A stretch of DNA of 64,000 nucleotides from Verrucomicrobiota bacterium (lineage in GTDB: Bacteria; Verrucomicrobiota; Verrucomicrobiia; Chthoniobacterales; UBA10450). A program made the translations under genes and the position numbers. The notes under the pieces are model-generated. The model was not told the DNA's origin, did no database searches, and saw nothing but the letters and a program-made list of their open reading frames with translations. Shown here in pieces: positions 30,248-37,839 of this stretch (positions are counted from its first letter, which is position 1; the number at the start of each line of letters is the position of its first letter). The stretch is from contig JAFASN010000084.1 in NCBI GenBank assembly GCA_019244415.1, positions 1 through 64,000 of the forward strand, given 5' to 3'.

Positions 30248-31708
30248 TCAACTCTCGCGTCCTGCTTCCGGCACCCGGATGTAAGGCATGAAAACGAGTA
30301 AGCCGATGGGCGCAACTGCCGCAGCGCAGGCGAAGATTAACCACATTTGGCCAGGATGTTTCGTGCCCTGCTCCGGGCAAAATGCGGCGAGCAACCAGCC
30401 GCCAGTGCCAACAAGCAGCTTGCCGACAAGGAACGGCAGGTAGGCGAGCGAAGCGTAAGAGGCTTCCTGGCCGGCCGGGGCAATGGCGGCGGCGTACTCA
30501 TACACGCGGGGCGAATAGAGTGCTTCACCGACCGAGAAGATGGTGAGATAAACCGCCGACATGATGTAGTACGGATGAACGCTGCCGCTGAGGCGCAGGT
30601 ATTCATGCCCCAGCCACTGACCAGTCGGACTATTAGCCGCGCCGACAAACCAATTCGCCGGCAACGCCATGACAAACACGCTCGCTGCGCAAACGATGCT
30701 GCCGATGACGACGATGCGATACGAAGCGATCCGCTGTGTCAACGCGCCCACAATCGGCGCGAGGAAAATGATGATCCACGAATTGATCGCGGAGAGTTTG
30801 CCAACCGGCGCATGTAAACCCATCACGCGGTCGCCAAATTTCGGAAAGACGTAATCCATTTGTAGAAAAATCGCCTTTAGGAAACCGATGAAGAGAAAGA
30901 AAAGGAGCAGCCGGTAAAAGGCCGATTGGCGCATGAGACGGCTAAACAGCGCGACGATATCAGCAGCGCTTTGCCGCACGGTTCGCGCAGCCTTCAGCCA
31001 CACCGAAGTCTGAAACGTAGCGGCGCGGTTAGTGATCGCGCGTACTTCAGCGTCTTGCCGCAGGAAGTAAATCACTGGGAACAAAACGATTTCGAAACCC
31101 AGACTTACACAGAAGAGCTGTTGATGCGGGCTGGGCGCAAAACCCCCGATGTGGACGTGCAGATCGAGCGATCGCACATAATCGAATATGTAACCGGCGG
31201 CGAGATAGCCCACGTTCATGATCGCGTAGATGATCGAGAACGCGATCGAGCGCTGTGCTGCGGTCGAGTACACGCGAGTCGCGGCCAGCAACACAGGAGT
31301 ACCAAGCGCTTCGCCCACCGCCAGCGGCAATACGCCGCAGAGAAGCGCGAGCGACGGATTCGTCGCAACAATCATTACACTGCGGGCGACGGTGCAAATT
31401 GCCACACCGATAAAAAAAATACGACGCAGGCCAATAGCGTCCGTGACTGAGCCGGCCAGCAGGGTGAAAACAGTCATGGCTGGCGCCCAAACCCATCCCA
31501 CCAGCGCGCCGGCCGCTTGATCGCTGAACCCAAGGTCCTTCGACAGCCACAGGACCATCGTTTTGTTCGTGACGGAGTACGCCGTGTAGATGAGGAACTT
31601 GATCAGAAACGTCAACCACAATTCCCGCCGAGCACCTCGCAAGACCGCGAACTTCGCGACGAATCCGTGCAATCCGCCTTCCGGGTGTGCACCGGCACGT
31701 TGGTCCAT
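30248..31708 (-). CDS. Major facilitator superfamily transporter
   Basis: About 486 residues with roughly 12 membrane helices and the cytoplasmic loop signature GSVTDAIGLRRIFF between helices 2 and 3, as in MFS carriers. The helix 1 region (LTFLIKFLIYTAYSVTNKTMVLWLSKDLGF) and the long central loops resemble peptide/POT-like or nitrate-like branches, but substrate is not assignable. ATG at 31708 is preferred to the GTG at 31735. It is separated from msrB by 30 bases and could be cotranscribed with it. Confidence 0.8.
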   Translation of the reverse strand: MDQRAGAHPEGGLHGFVAKFAVLRGARRELWLTFLIKFLIYTAYSVTNKTMVLWLSKDLGFSDQAAGALVGWVWAPAMTVFTLLAGSVTDAIGLRRIFFIGVAICTVARSVMIVATNPSLALLCGVLPLAVGEALGTPVLLAATRVYSTAAQRSIAFSIIYAIMNVGYLAAGYIFDYVRSLDLHVHIGGFAPSPHQQLFCVSLGFEIVLFPVIYFLRQDAEVRAITNRAATFQTSVWLKAARTVRQSAADIVALFSRLMRQSAFYRLLLFFLFIGFLKAIFLQMDYVFPKFGDRVMGLHAPVGKLSAINSWIIIFLAPIVGALTQRIASYRIVVIGSIVCAASVFVMALPANWFVGAANSPTGQWLGHEYLRLSGSVHPYYIMSAVYLTIFSVGEALYSPRVYEYAAAIAPAGQEASYASLAYLPFLVGKLLVGTGGWLLAAFCPEQGTKHPGQMWLIFACAAAVAPIGLLVFMPYIRVPEAGRES

Positions 31709-31887
31709 TAGGCCTGTGGTTGTGAGCTGTGGCACCGGAGCAGTTTGCAGTTGGTAAATGCGATGTCGAGCGGCTGCTATGCCATCCGTTCCACGCGTGA
31801 CTCTCTGCCCGTAGGTGATTTGAAGTTTCGGCGATACCCCAGCGAGCTGAAATCACGCTTTCACAAGGCGAATGAGCCGGGCATGTT

Positions 31888-32970
31888 GTGCAGCGTTTGG
31901 ACCAGCTTTCGGTTTTCTTTCTAAGCGAAGGGGAACAGTCCGCCACTGATGTGATGGCGCGGCTGGCGGACTTCATCGGAAAGGCGCAGCGGTCACTTGA
32001 TCTCGCGATTTATGACCTGCGATTGAGCGAGGGATTAAAAGCGCAACTGCAAGGAGCTCTGAGCGAGCGCGCAAGAGCGGGCGTCGCGGTGAGGATTTGC
32101 TTCGATGGCGACAAGCCGCTCCAGCCCGACCTCGCGGCAGGACAGGACCCTGCGCCACCGGGAACGGGTGCGATGGTTCGATCCCTGGGTTTCCCGTCGA
32201 GGGGCGTCGGCGGAATGAAGTTGATGCATCACAAGTTTATTGCGCGCGATGCGGCGGCAGTCTGGACCGGCTCGCTTAATCTCACCGATGACGCGTTCAC
32301 GTTGATGGAAAACAACGTGGTCGTACTCGAGTCGGCCCAGCTCGCGAGCTTCTATGCCCGCGATTTCGAGGAAATCTGGACGCGCGGGAATTTCGAAGGC
32401 ACCGGCGAAATGGCTAGCTCGGACGTGCAGTTGATGTTCGGTGGGGCGCCGGCGGCGGTGCGAGTGATGTTTTCGCCCGGATGCGGGCTTTCCATCGATC
32501 AGGAAGTCGCACAGCGTGTTCGCGCCGCGCAACGCCGTGTCAGGATTTGCAGTCTGCTTATTAATTCAGGAACGCTGATCGGTGCGCTGCTCGATCTGCT
32601 ACACGCCGGGCGAGTGAAGGTCGATGGCATCTACGATCGCACGCAAATGGAAGATGTGTACCGGCAATGGAATGACGTGCCCTCGAATCGCTGGAAGGTG
32701 CCGGCCGTGCAGGAGATTGTCGCGCGCGCCGGTCTGGTGGGAAAGAATTCCACGCCGTACGCGCCGGACGGCCGGCACGATTTCATGCACAACAAGGTGC
32801 TGGTGATCGATGAAACTGTGATCACCGGGTCGTATAACTTCTCGCGCAGCGCCGAGCTTAACGCGGAGAATATTCTATTCATTGAAAGCGGAACGCTGGC
32901 GCAGCAGTACAGCACATACATCGATCACTTGCGGGCGAAGTACGGTTCGGGCGGTCAAGTAATCAGTTAG
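31888..32970 (+). CDS. Phospholipase D-family protein with two HKD motifs
   Basis: 360 residues with two PLD half-sites: HHKFIARD followed by GSLNLTDDAF, and HNKVLVID followed by GSYNFSRSAELNAEN. Each supplies the His/Lys of one phosphoryl-transfer centre; both are intact. The family includes phosphodiesterases acting on phospholipids or nucleic acids; no signal peptide is visible, so a cytoplasmic nuclease-like role is as likely as lipid hydrolysis. Start is GTG at 31888. It stands alone between minus-strand genes. Confidence 0.88.
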   Translation: MQRLDQLSVFFLSEGEQSATDVMARLADFIGKAQRSLDLAIYDLRLSEGLKAQLQGALSERARAGVAVRICFDGDKPLQPDLAAGQDPAPPGTGAMVRSLGFPSRGVGGMKLMHHKFIARDAAAVWTGSLNLTDDAFTLMENNVVVLESAQLASFYARDFEEIWTRGNFEGTGEMASSDVQLMFGGAPAAVRVMFSPGCGLSIDQEVAQRVRAAQRRVRICSLLINSGTLIGALLDLLHAGRVKVDGIYDRTQMEDVYRQWNDVPSNRWKVPAVQEIVARAGLVGKNSTPYAPDGRHDFMHNKVLVIDETVITGSYNFSRSAELNAENILFIESGTLAQQYSTYIDHLRAKYGSGGQVIS

Positions 32971-33036
32971 CCGACAATCTGAGCATGTACTTTTCGAGTG
33001 CCGATTCCCTGCCTCGTGTGAGAAGCTTCGCGTCGC

Positions 33037-33381
33037 TTATTTCGATTCCGGCATCTCGCGTCCAACTGCGCCCGTGATATGCGGCAAGTTCCCGTCGCCG
33101 TAGGAGCGAATAACTTCCGAGATAACAATCTGGTAGCCTCTGTACCAGCGAGCGTACTGTTGTTTTGCCTCGTGGTGAGTGGGATGGATTGAGAACGCTT
33201 TCAGCGTTTCCAGATCGCTCCAGTAGTAGTTTGCACAGCGCCGAGTACCATCCGGAGATTGCCACGAATCCGAGCCGAGGAATCCGCTGGAAGACTGCGC
33301 AACTGCGGCGATCAATCCGTTCAGTCTGTGAAACTCGGCATCGTAAGTACCCGGTTCCCATATGAAAGATGCGCAGTACAT
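33037..33381 (-). CDS. Antibiotic biosynthesis monooxygenase (ABM) domain protein
   Basis: 114 residues with the dimeric ferredoxin-like alpha/beta fold of the ABM family (FIWEPG ... FHRLNGLIAAVAQSSSGFLG ... YYWSDLETLKAFSIHPTHHE). Members include small monooxygenases, haem-degrading enzymes and proteins of unknown role. There is no cofactor motif to tell which. It is a single gene facing the PLD gene. Confidence 0.7.
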   Translation of the reverse strand: MYCASFIWEPGTYDAEFHRLNGLIAAVAQSSSGFLGSDSWQSPDGTRRCANYYWSDLETLKAFSIHPTHHEAKQQYARWYRGYQIVISEVIRSYGDGNLPHITGAVGREMPESK

Positions 33382-33524
33382 TGGTTTTTCTAACGAGATT
33401 AAGGGAAGTCGCAGCTACTCAGAGGTTCTGCTGCTGAAACAGTAACATCATGGTTCAAATAGCGAAACGAAACCTCGCGCTCGCTCGGCAACGCGGTGTC
33501 AGATTAAGCCATAGGGCACCTCAG

Positions 33525-34004
33525 CTATGGGCGTCCTCGTGGGCCTCCTACCATCGAAGTCGGAATGTGTAGAAAAGGATTCGCTGCTTTTCCCGGTGAG
33601 GATCCTCCCATGCTATATGTAATTGGCAGATCGATCTGTTTCCAGATGCCAGGCTTCCACCGCCACTGCCGCAAAGCTGCCACCGCACTCGCGTCCAAGC
33701 CTCGGTACCCGGCAGTAATCAGCGTACTCACCGATGTTACCATCCCTGTCGCGGGATCCAATTTCACACGATAAAGTCCGCCGCCGTAATGGTGCGCGGC
33801 GCGCTCCTCATCAGGATATTCCGGAGCAATGCGGTTTGTTATGTCCTGAACCCAAGGAGGCGTTGTTCCGCGATAATGACTCGCGAAATAACGCTTGCCG
33901 CTGACACTGATAGCTTCCGCGAATGTGTAAGCTGGCGCTTGTGCGGAGCCTGTCGTCGGCAAAATCACAGTCGCGAGAACTGCAATCGCGTTTAGCACCT
34001 TCAT
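33525..34004 (-). CDS. Secreted TonB C-terminal domain protein
   Basis: 159 residues with a signal peptide (MKVLNAIAVLATVILPTTGSAQA) and a TonB-type C-terminal domain: PEYPDEERAAHHYGGGLYRV, then LDPATGMVTSV, LDASAVAALRQWRWKPG and LPITYSM. The membrane anchor and proline-rich span of true TonB are absent, so it cannot transduce energy the usual way. It may bind outer-membrane partners or be a structural relative. It lies next to another small secreted protein on the same strand. Confidence 0.75.
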   Translation of the reverse strand: MKVLNAIAVLATVILPTTGSAQAPAYTFAEAISVSGKRYFASHYRGTTPPWVQDITNRIAPEYPDEERAAHHYGGGLYRVKLDPATGMVTSVSTLITAGYRGLDASAVAALRQWRWKPGIWKQIDLPITYSMGGSSPGKAANPFLHIPTSMVGGPRGRP

Positions 34005-34027
34005 TCGAGTATCAGTCCCGAGAAAGC

Positions 34028-34435
34028 TCAGCGAAACAAATCGTGCCTCTCCGATTTCCTCAACTCGTACTCAAGCTGACGAGCGGAGAGCTTCAGGTAC
34101 TCTGGCGTGGAGAACAGGTCGTCGTCGGGTGACACTGGCGAATTAAGCGTGTGCGCCGGGTCGGCTGGTAAGTAACGCCAGAACGCGAGATCCCACATCG
34201 GAGCGAGCTGCGAGCGCGCGGTTTCACTTGCGCGTTTCGCGTCGATCTGTTGGCCGATGTCTCGCAGCGCCCGCTCCACTGCACCGGAACCGAGCGGCGC
34301 ATCGAGACGCGCACCTAGCGTGATCTGCGAAGCGTGCAGAAGTATTTCCCCCGGAGAAGGCCTTGCCGTCTGCGCATCGGCGCAAACAGAGAAGAGCGCG
34401 CTCACAACCGACAACATCGCTCCTGATTTGTTCAT
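34028..34435 (-). CDS. Hypothetical secreted protein
   Basis: About 135 residues from ATG at 34435 (the frame is open to 34528). MNKSGAMLSVVSALFSVCADAQT is a signal peptide. The mature part is helical and charged (VERALRDIGQQIDAKRASETARSQ, LKLSARQLEYELRKSERH). No family recognised. It ends 23 bases before the TonB-domain gene and is probably cotranscribed with it. Confidence 0.5.
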   Translation of the reverse strand: MNKSGAMLSVVSALFSVCADAQTARPSPGEILLHASQITLGARLDAPLGSGAVERALRDIGQQIDAKRASETARSQLAPMWDLAFWRYLPADPAHTLNSPVSPDDDLFSTPEYLKLSARQLEYELRKSERHDLFR

Positions 34436-34472
34436 CACAATGCTTCGAACAAACGCCTGTAAAACACTCATT

Positions 34473-34484
34473 GTACTTAAGTAC
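34473..34484. repeat. 12-base palindrome GTACTTAAGTAC
   Basis: A perfect palindrome made of two abutting copies of the window-wide AAGTAC word. It lies just upstream of the secreted protein start at 34435 and could be an operator or simply a dense point of the dispersed word. Confidence 0.35.
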
Positions 34485-34496
34485 CGCATGTTGGAG

Positions 34497-35008
34497 TCAA
34501 GAGAACAAACATTCGCGCGACACGGCAAAGACTAACGTCGGGAAACCTCGAAACGTTGTCTCTTTCTCGAGGTGCATGCCATTTTTCTCCGCCACCCGTC
34601 GCGAGGCGTGATTCTCCGGATAATGAGCGAAATCACGCGATCGAGTTGAAGATCGCCAAAGGCATGATCACGCACCGCTTGCGCTGCTTCGCTGGCATAT
34701 CCGCGGTTCCAAAAACGCGAGTCAAGCCGGTAGCCGATCTCGATTTCATTTACCCCATCGATTTCCTGCGGCAGAAAACCGCAATAGCCGATGAGCTGGT
34801 CCGAAGCGCGCTCGATCACCGCGAAAGGCGCAAACGCGTTCTCGTTCGGCGCTGCGACCCAACGTTCAAGAAGCGCGCGCGATTCCGCTGGTGTTTTTGG
34901 GCCGAGCGAGAAGCGCATGAAGAGCGGATCGGCGAAAAGCTCGGTCATGCGATCGAGGTCAGCCGGATGAAAGGGTCGCAGAATCAGGCGCGCGGTTTCG
35001 ATTCTCAT
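34497..35008 (-). pseudogene. GNAT acetyltransferase (RimJ/RimL-like), frameshifted
   Basis: The first 129 codons encode a GNAT domain: RLILRPFHPADLDRM, EIGYRLDSRFWNRGYASEAA (acetyl-CoA loop) and RVISLI. The frame then runs into meaningless sequence and stops at 34532. Moving one frame at about 34621 restores the family C-terminus (PENHASRRVAEKNGMHLEKE and GFPTLVFAVSRE) to a stop at 34497. Restoring one C to read ATTCATCCG would mend the gene, giving 170 residues. Either a recent disabling mutation or an assembly error. Confidence 0.8.
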
Positions 35009-35048
35009 GCATCTATTGCGGTATGTTCACGCGAACGTAAGTTAATCG

Positions 35049-36311
35049 ATGGAACTCGCGCGCAAGCTCGCCATTCTCGCTGACGCTGCCAAGTACGACG
35101 CTTCCTGTGCCAGCAGCGGCACGGTCAAACGCGATTCGCGGCATGGCAAAGGCATCGGCTCAAGTACGGGCATGGGCATTTGTCATTCTTACACTCCGGA
35201 TGGCCGCTGCGTTTCGCTGCTGAAAATTCTGCTCACGAACTACTGCATTTTCGATTGCCTGTACTGCATCAATCGCGCGTCGAGCAATGTGCAGCGCGCG
35301 CGTTTTACCGCGAAGGAAGTGGTGCAGCTCACCCTCGATTTTTACCGGCGCAATTACATCGAAGGCTTGTTTCTCAGTTCCGGCATTATTCGCTCACCCG
35401 ATTACACCATGGAACAAGTGGTGGCGGTCGCGCGCACGCTGCGCCTCGAGCACGAATTCCGAGGTTACATTCACCTCAAGACAATTCCGGAAGCGGCGCC
35501 GGAGCTGATCACGGAAGCGGGACGTTATGCTGATCGAATTTCCATCAACATCGAACTGCCGTCAGCCGCCGATGTGGCGAAGCTCGCGCCGCAAAAAAAT
35601 TTCGAGAAGACGCAGATCGCGATGAACGAAATTCGCAATCGCATCGAGGAAGCAAAGGCAGCGCGGAGCGAAAACAGAAAAGTACCGCTGTTTGCGCCCG
35701 CTGGTCAGAGTACACAAATGATCGTGGGCGCGACCGCGGCGAGCGACGCGACGATTTTGCGGCAGGCGTCGTCACTTTACACGAAGCAGAGATTACGGCG
35801 CGTGTACTACTCCGCGTTTAGTCCTATTCCGGACTCATCCAGCAAGCTGCCGCTCGTCGCGCCGCCGCTGGTGCGCGAGCACCGCCTGTACCAAGCCGAC
35901 TGGCTGATGCGCTTCTACGGATTCAACGTGGAGGAGATCACGACATCGGCAGCGCCAAACCTTGACCTAAACATTGACCCGAAGCTCGCGTGGGCGCTCC
36001 GCAACCGCGACATCTTTCCCGTCGATTTGAACCGCTCGCCACGCGAATTGCTGTTGCGCGTTCCGGGCCTCGGGACCCGATCGGTCGAACGCATTCTGCA
36101 AGTACGCCGCTGGCACCGATTGCGGCTCGACGATCTGCCGCGCTTGCATCTGCCGCTGAACAAAGTGCTGCCGTTTGTAACCACCGCTGATTACAACGCA
36201 AAGGCGCTCACGATCGACGGGGACGAAGTCCTTGCGCAATTCCGAGCTGCCGATGCGCAGATGGAACTCTTCGCTGAAGGCGCGGCGTCTGCGATACACG
36301 GGCAGTTCTAA
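35049..36311 (+). CDS. Putative DNA modification/repair radical SAM protein (UdgX-linked)
   Basis: 420 residues. The radical SAM cluster motif CIFDCLYC (Cys66, Cys70, Cys73) follows a conserved N-terminal CASSGTVKR/GICHSYTPDGRC segment. A C-terminal helix-hairpin-helix (LLLRVPGLGTRSVERILQVR, about 333-352) suggests DNA contact. This matches the family long noted as a neighbour of UdgX-type uracil-DNA glycosylases. It probably uses a 5'-deoxyadenosyl radical on a nucleic acid lesion or modification; the reaction is unknown. The UdgX fusion gene starts 30 bases downstream, and this gene diverges from the broken acetyltransferase. Confidence 0.88.
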   Translation: MELARKLAILADAAKYDASCASSGTVKRDSRHGKGIGSSTGMGICHSYTPDGRCVSLLKILLTNYCIFDCLYCINRASSNVQRARFTAKEVVQLTLDFYRRNYIEGLFLSSGIIRSPDYTMEQVVAVARTLRLEHEFRGYIHLKTIPEAAPELITEAGRYADRISINIELPSAADVAKLAPQKNFEKTQIAMNEIRNRIEEAKAARSENRKVPLFAPAGQSTQMIVGATAASDATILRQASSLYTKQRLRRVYYSAFSPIPDSSSKLPLVAPPLVREHRLYQADWLMRFYGFNVEEITTSAAPNLDLNIDPKLAWALRNRDIFPVDLNRSPRELLLRVPGLGTRSVERILQVRRWHRLRLDDLPRLHLPLNKVLPFVTTADYNAKALTIDGDEVLAQFRAADAQMELFAEGAASAIHGQF

Positions 36312-36341
36312 CAGGGCGAGAGGGTAGCGCACGCGTGCATC

Positions 36342-37772
36342 ATGATTGAGATCACGTTTGTTCCCACCTTCGCCCACTGGCAGCGCGCGGCGCGAGAGGC
36401 GCTGCAACAGGAGCTCGCGCCGGAGGAGATCGCGTGGCAGGAACTGAGCTCCCATACGCCGTCGCTGCCGATCTTCGAGGAAAGCACCGACGCAAGCACC
36501 GGCGCAAGTACCAGCACGAAACAGTTTTTAGTGCCGAAGAAATTTGTCGAGCTCGCGAAACAAATCGCGTTGCACTCGGACGAGCAGCGCTGGGCTTTGC
36601 TTTATCGTATTCTGTGGCGGCTCACGCACGGCGAGCCAAAGCTGCTCGAGATTTTCGTCGATGCGAATGTCGCGCTCGCCCACGAGATGGCCAAATCAGT
36701 GCGTCACGACATTCACAAAATGCGCGCCTTCGTTCGCTTCCGTGAGATCAAGAACGAAGACGGCAGCTGGTTCGTCGCCTGGTTTGAGCCGCAACATCAC
36801 ATTGTTGAGCAGAACGCGCAGTTCTTCGTGGACCGTTTTGCTTCGATGCGCTGGTCGATCCTGACCCCGGAGCGTTGCGCGCACTGGAATGGAAGCGAGC
36901 TGAGTTTTACGTCCGGGCTGGACAAATCGCATGCGCCCAAAGACGACGCGATTGAAGGTCTCTGGCTCACTTATTATAAAAATATTTTCAATCCTGCGCG
37001 TGTGAAGGTGCACGCGATGCAGGCCGAGATGCCGAAGAAGTACTGGAAAAACCTGCCGGAAACAGCCGTCATTCCGGCGCTCTTGAATGAAGCGCCGGCG
37101 CGGGTGGAAACGATGATGAAATCGAGCGGAGACAAAATCGCGCAAGACAACGGCGACGTCTGGATGCGTGCGCCTGTGCCCGAGACCGCCAGTTTGAGCA
37201 AAGTGGCCGCGGCCTCTAAATCATGCACCGCCTGCCCGCTGTACAAACACGCAACGCAGACGGTGTTCGGCGAAGGCCCCAAGCACGCGACCGTAATGAT
37301 GATCGGTGAGCAGCCGGGCGATTACGAAGATGTCGCCGGGAAACCGTTCGTCGGGCCCGCGGGAAAAATGCTCGACCGCGCGCTTGAAGAGGCCGAGTTC
37401 GATCGCGCCGAGGTTTACGTCACCAACGCGGTGAAACATTTCAAATGGGAGCCGCGCGGAAAACGGCGCATTCACCAGAAACCAAGTGCGCGCGACATAG
37501 CGGCCTGCCGTCCCTGGCTGGAAGCGGAGCTGCGGTTGGTTCAGCCGAAGGTGGTTGTTTGCCTTGGATCGACTGCGGCACAGACAGTTTTCGGTCCGGC
37601 ATTTCGGGTGACGAAACAGCGAGGACAATTGCTCGAATCGCCGCTGGCCAAACGCGTCGTCGCCACGGTCCATCCTTCATCGCTGCTGCGGCAGCCGGAC
37701 GAAGAATCGCGCGAGCGTGAGTACAAGTTATTTGTGAACGATCTGCGCGTGGCGCTAAAGGCGGCGCGTTGA
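36342..37772 (+). CDS. DUF4130-UdgX fusion: uracil-DNA cross-linking glycosylase
   Basis: 476 residues. Residues about 1-270 are DUF4130 (AKSVRHDIHKMRAFVRF, FAWFEPQHHIVEQNAQFFVDRFASMRW in part). Residues about 285-475 are UdgX, a family 4-like uracil-DNA glycosylase: CTACPLYKHATQTVFGEG, GEQPGDYEDVAG (322-333), KRRIHQKPS and HPSSLLR (His444). His378 in KRRIH aligns with the histidine that UdgX of Mycobacterium smegmatis bonds covalently to the abasic sugar, so this protein should trap rather than release uracil sites. CxxC and CRPWL cysteines fit an Fe-S cluster. It follows the radical SAM gene by 30 bases; the two almost certainly work together. Confidence 0.93.
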   Translation: MIEITFVPTFAHWQRAAREALQQELAPEEIAWQELSSHTPSLPIFEESTDASTGASTSTKQFLVPKKFVELAKQIALHSDEQRWALLYRILWRLTHGEPKLLEIFVDANVALAHEMAKSVRHDIHKMRAFVRFREIKNEDGSWFVAWFEPQHHIVEQNAQFFVDRFASMRWSILTPERCAHWNGSELSFTSGLDKSHAPKDDAIEGLWLTYYKNIFNPARVKVHAMQAEMPKKYWKNLPETAVIPALLNEAPARVETMMKSSGDKIAQDNGDVWMRAPVPETASLSKVAAASKSCTACPLYKHATQTVFGEGPKHATVMMIGEQPGDYEDVAGKPFVGPAGKMLDRALEEAEFDRAEVYVTNAVKHFKWEPRGKRRIHQKPSARDIAACRPWLEAELRLVQPKVVVCLGSTAAQTVFGPAFRVTKQRGQLLESPLAKRVVATVHPSSLLRQPDEESREREYKLFVNDLRVALKAAR

Positions 37773-37839
37773 CGGTTGCGCAATCGTCCCAAGTGCGGGG
37801 CAAGCGGGACGCATGCGCCACAAACGAATCACCGGCAGG

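Noticed and set aside
29400-30300. A genomic island inserted at tRNA-Cys
   Set aside because: No integrase and no repeated tRNA 3' end found downstream.
31047-31976. A 309-codon minus-strand frame in the MFS-PLD region
   Set aside because: Out-of-frame shadow of the MFS gene, crossing into the PLD gene; no membrane helices.
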